This document shows, piece after piece, positions 63,310 to 64,000 of a stretch of 64,000 nt of DNA. The notes beneath the pieces are model-generated. The model ran no database searches. It worked only from the letters and a program-made list of their open reading frames with translations, and was not told the DNA's origin. A program made the translations under genes and the position numbers. The stretch is taken from positions 1 to 64,000 of the forward strand of contig DFQQ01000040.1 in NCBI GenBank assembly GCA_002377855.1, in the 5' to 3' direction. The DNA comes from Acidovorax delafieldii. Its GTDB lineage: Bacteria; Pseudomonadota; Gammaproteobacteria; Burkholderiales; Burkholderiaceae_C. How positions within the stretch are numbered: the stretch's first letter is position 1; the number at the start of each line of letters is the position of its first letter.

Positions 63310-64000
63310 ATGCGCATGCACCCACTGGCCCTTGCGGTCTCGCTGCTGGCCACCATGGCGATAGCCCAGCAAACCCAGGCACAGACCACCACCGCACTGC
63401 CCGAGGTGAAGGTGACCGACGGCGCCGACAGCGCGGCCACCGAAGGCTCAGGCCAGTACACCGCCCGCGAGGTGAGCGTGGGCAAGTTGGTGCAGTCGCC
63501 CCGCGAAACGCCGCAGTCGCTCAGCGTCATCACGCGCCAGCGGCTCGATGACCTGAACATCACCAAGCTGGAAGACGCCGTCAAGCAGACCACAGGCGTG
63601 AACGTGACGCGCCTGGACGGCGCTGGCAACTACAACACCATTCAGGCACGCGGGTTCGACATCGGCGCCATCCAGCTCGACGGGTTGCCCATACCCCAAG
63701 GCCCCAACTTTGCCACCGCGCTGGACACGGCCATCTATGACCGCATCGAGGTGCTGCGTGGCCCCTCGGGCCTGCTGCAGGGCGCAAGTGAGCCGGGGGG
63801 CACCATCAACCTGGTGCGCAAGCGCGCACGCAGCCAGCTGGGCCTGTCGGCCAACCTGTCCGTCGGCTCGTGGGACATGCGCCGCGCCGATGTGGACATC
63901 ACCGGATCGCTCAATGCCACGGGCAGCCTGCGCGGGCGGCTGGTGGTGGTCTCTGATGAGCGCAAGAGTTTTGTGGACACGCTGTCCAACGACAAGCAGG
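63310..64000 (+). CDS. TonB-dependent siderophore receptor, 5' part
   Basis: Only the first 230 residues lie in the window. They include a signal peptide (HPLALAVSLLATMAIAQ), a TonB-box-like region and the plug domain: SPRETPQSLSVITRQRLDDL, TTGVNVTRLDGAG, IQLDGLPIPQGP, IEVLRGPSGLLQGASEPGG. These features are typical of FhuE/FpvA-type ferric hydroxamate or pyoverdine receptors, a different class from the preceding receptor. GGAGGAG precedes the ATG. The gene runs past the window edge; no frameshift is seen. Confidence 0.92.
   Translation, partial: MRMHPLALAVSLLATMAIAQQTQAQTTTALPEVKVTDGADSAATEGSGQYTAREVSVGKLVQSPRETPQSLSVITRQRLDDLNITKLEDAVKQTTGVNVTRLDGAGNYNTIQARGFDIGAIQLDGLPIPQGPNFATALDTAIYDRIEVLRGPSGLLQGASEPGGTINLVRKRARSQLGLSANLSVGSWDMRRADVDITGSLNATGSLRGRLVVVSDERKSFVDTLSNDKQ

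Noticed and set aside
1..64000. tRNA, rRNA, CRISPR array, insertion sequence or prophage
   Set aside because: No cloverleaf, conserved rRNA segment, regularly spaced direct repeats, transposase or phage protein was found in any gap or frame.

Overview
The window reads as a chromosomal segment of a betaproteobacterium in the Burkholderiales, most likely of the family Comamonadaceae (Acidovorax-like). This is inferred from three things: the gene orders ndk-rlmN-pilW-rodZ-ispG-hisS-yfgM-bamB-der-hfq-hflX-hflK-hflC-hisZ-purA and surE-pcm-nlpD-rluD-scpB-rluB, the Bug/TctC-type solute-binding proteins, and a dispersed intergenic repeat I associate with that family. I annotate 52 protein genes. I see no rRNA, tRNA, CRISPR array, insertion sequence or phage gene.

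Region 1 (about 0.1-16.6 kb, all minus strand) is a run of sixteen co-directional housekeeping genes, many overlapping by 1-8 nt. It holds nucleotide metabolism (ndk, purA, a purine phosphoribosyltransferase), rRNA/tRNA methylation (rlmN), type IV pilus assembly (pilW), cell shape (rodZ), isoprenoid synthesis (ispG), histidine (hisS, hisZ), outer-membrane assembly and envelope quality control (yfgM, bamB, hflK, hflC), ribosome GTPases (der, hflX) and the RNA chaperone hfq. Region 2 (16.7-22.7 kb, minus) carries surE-pcm-nlpD-rluD-scpB-rluB.

Region 3 (22.9-31.6 kb) is mixed: a quinone oxidoreductase-like enzyme, a diguanylate cyclase, a PhoD-type phosphatase, a lipoprotein gamma-glutamyltransferase, a small membrane protein and an acyl-CoA synthetase. 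Region 4 (31.8-36.7 kb) is dnaG and rpoD; RpoD has a long lysine/alanine-rich N-terminal tail. Region 5 (37-45.5 kb) has an orphan TctC-like binding protein, a chemoreceptor, a LysR-controlled cluster (HMG-CoA-lyase-like enzyme, CaiB-type CoA transferase, Bug protein), an HxlR-like regulator and an FKBP isomerase.

Region 6 (45.6-55 kb) has an unknown protein, a two-subunit sodium:solute symporter with an EF-hand-like loop, ppsA diverging from its regulator ppsR, and ahpC-ahpF behind a possible OxyR site. Region 7 (55.4-64 kb) has a predicted carbohydrate-binding lipoprotein and then an iron block: bacterioferritin, a possible Fur box, the DUF3649-PepSY-DUF3325 inner-membrane set, and two TonB-dependent siderophore receptors, the second cut by the window edge.

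The most notable non-genic structure is a two-hairpin repeat of about 60 bp present nine times plus one half copy, all in gaps to the right of 27 kb and none in the long operon on the left. Base composition also shifts visibly, from roughly 50-60% GC on the left to about 65-68% on the right.
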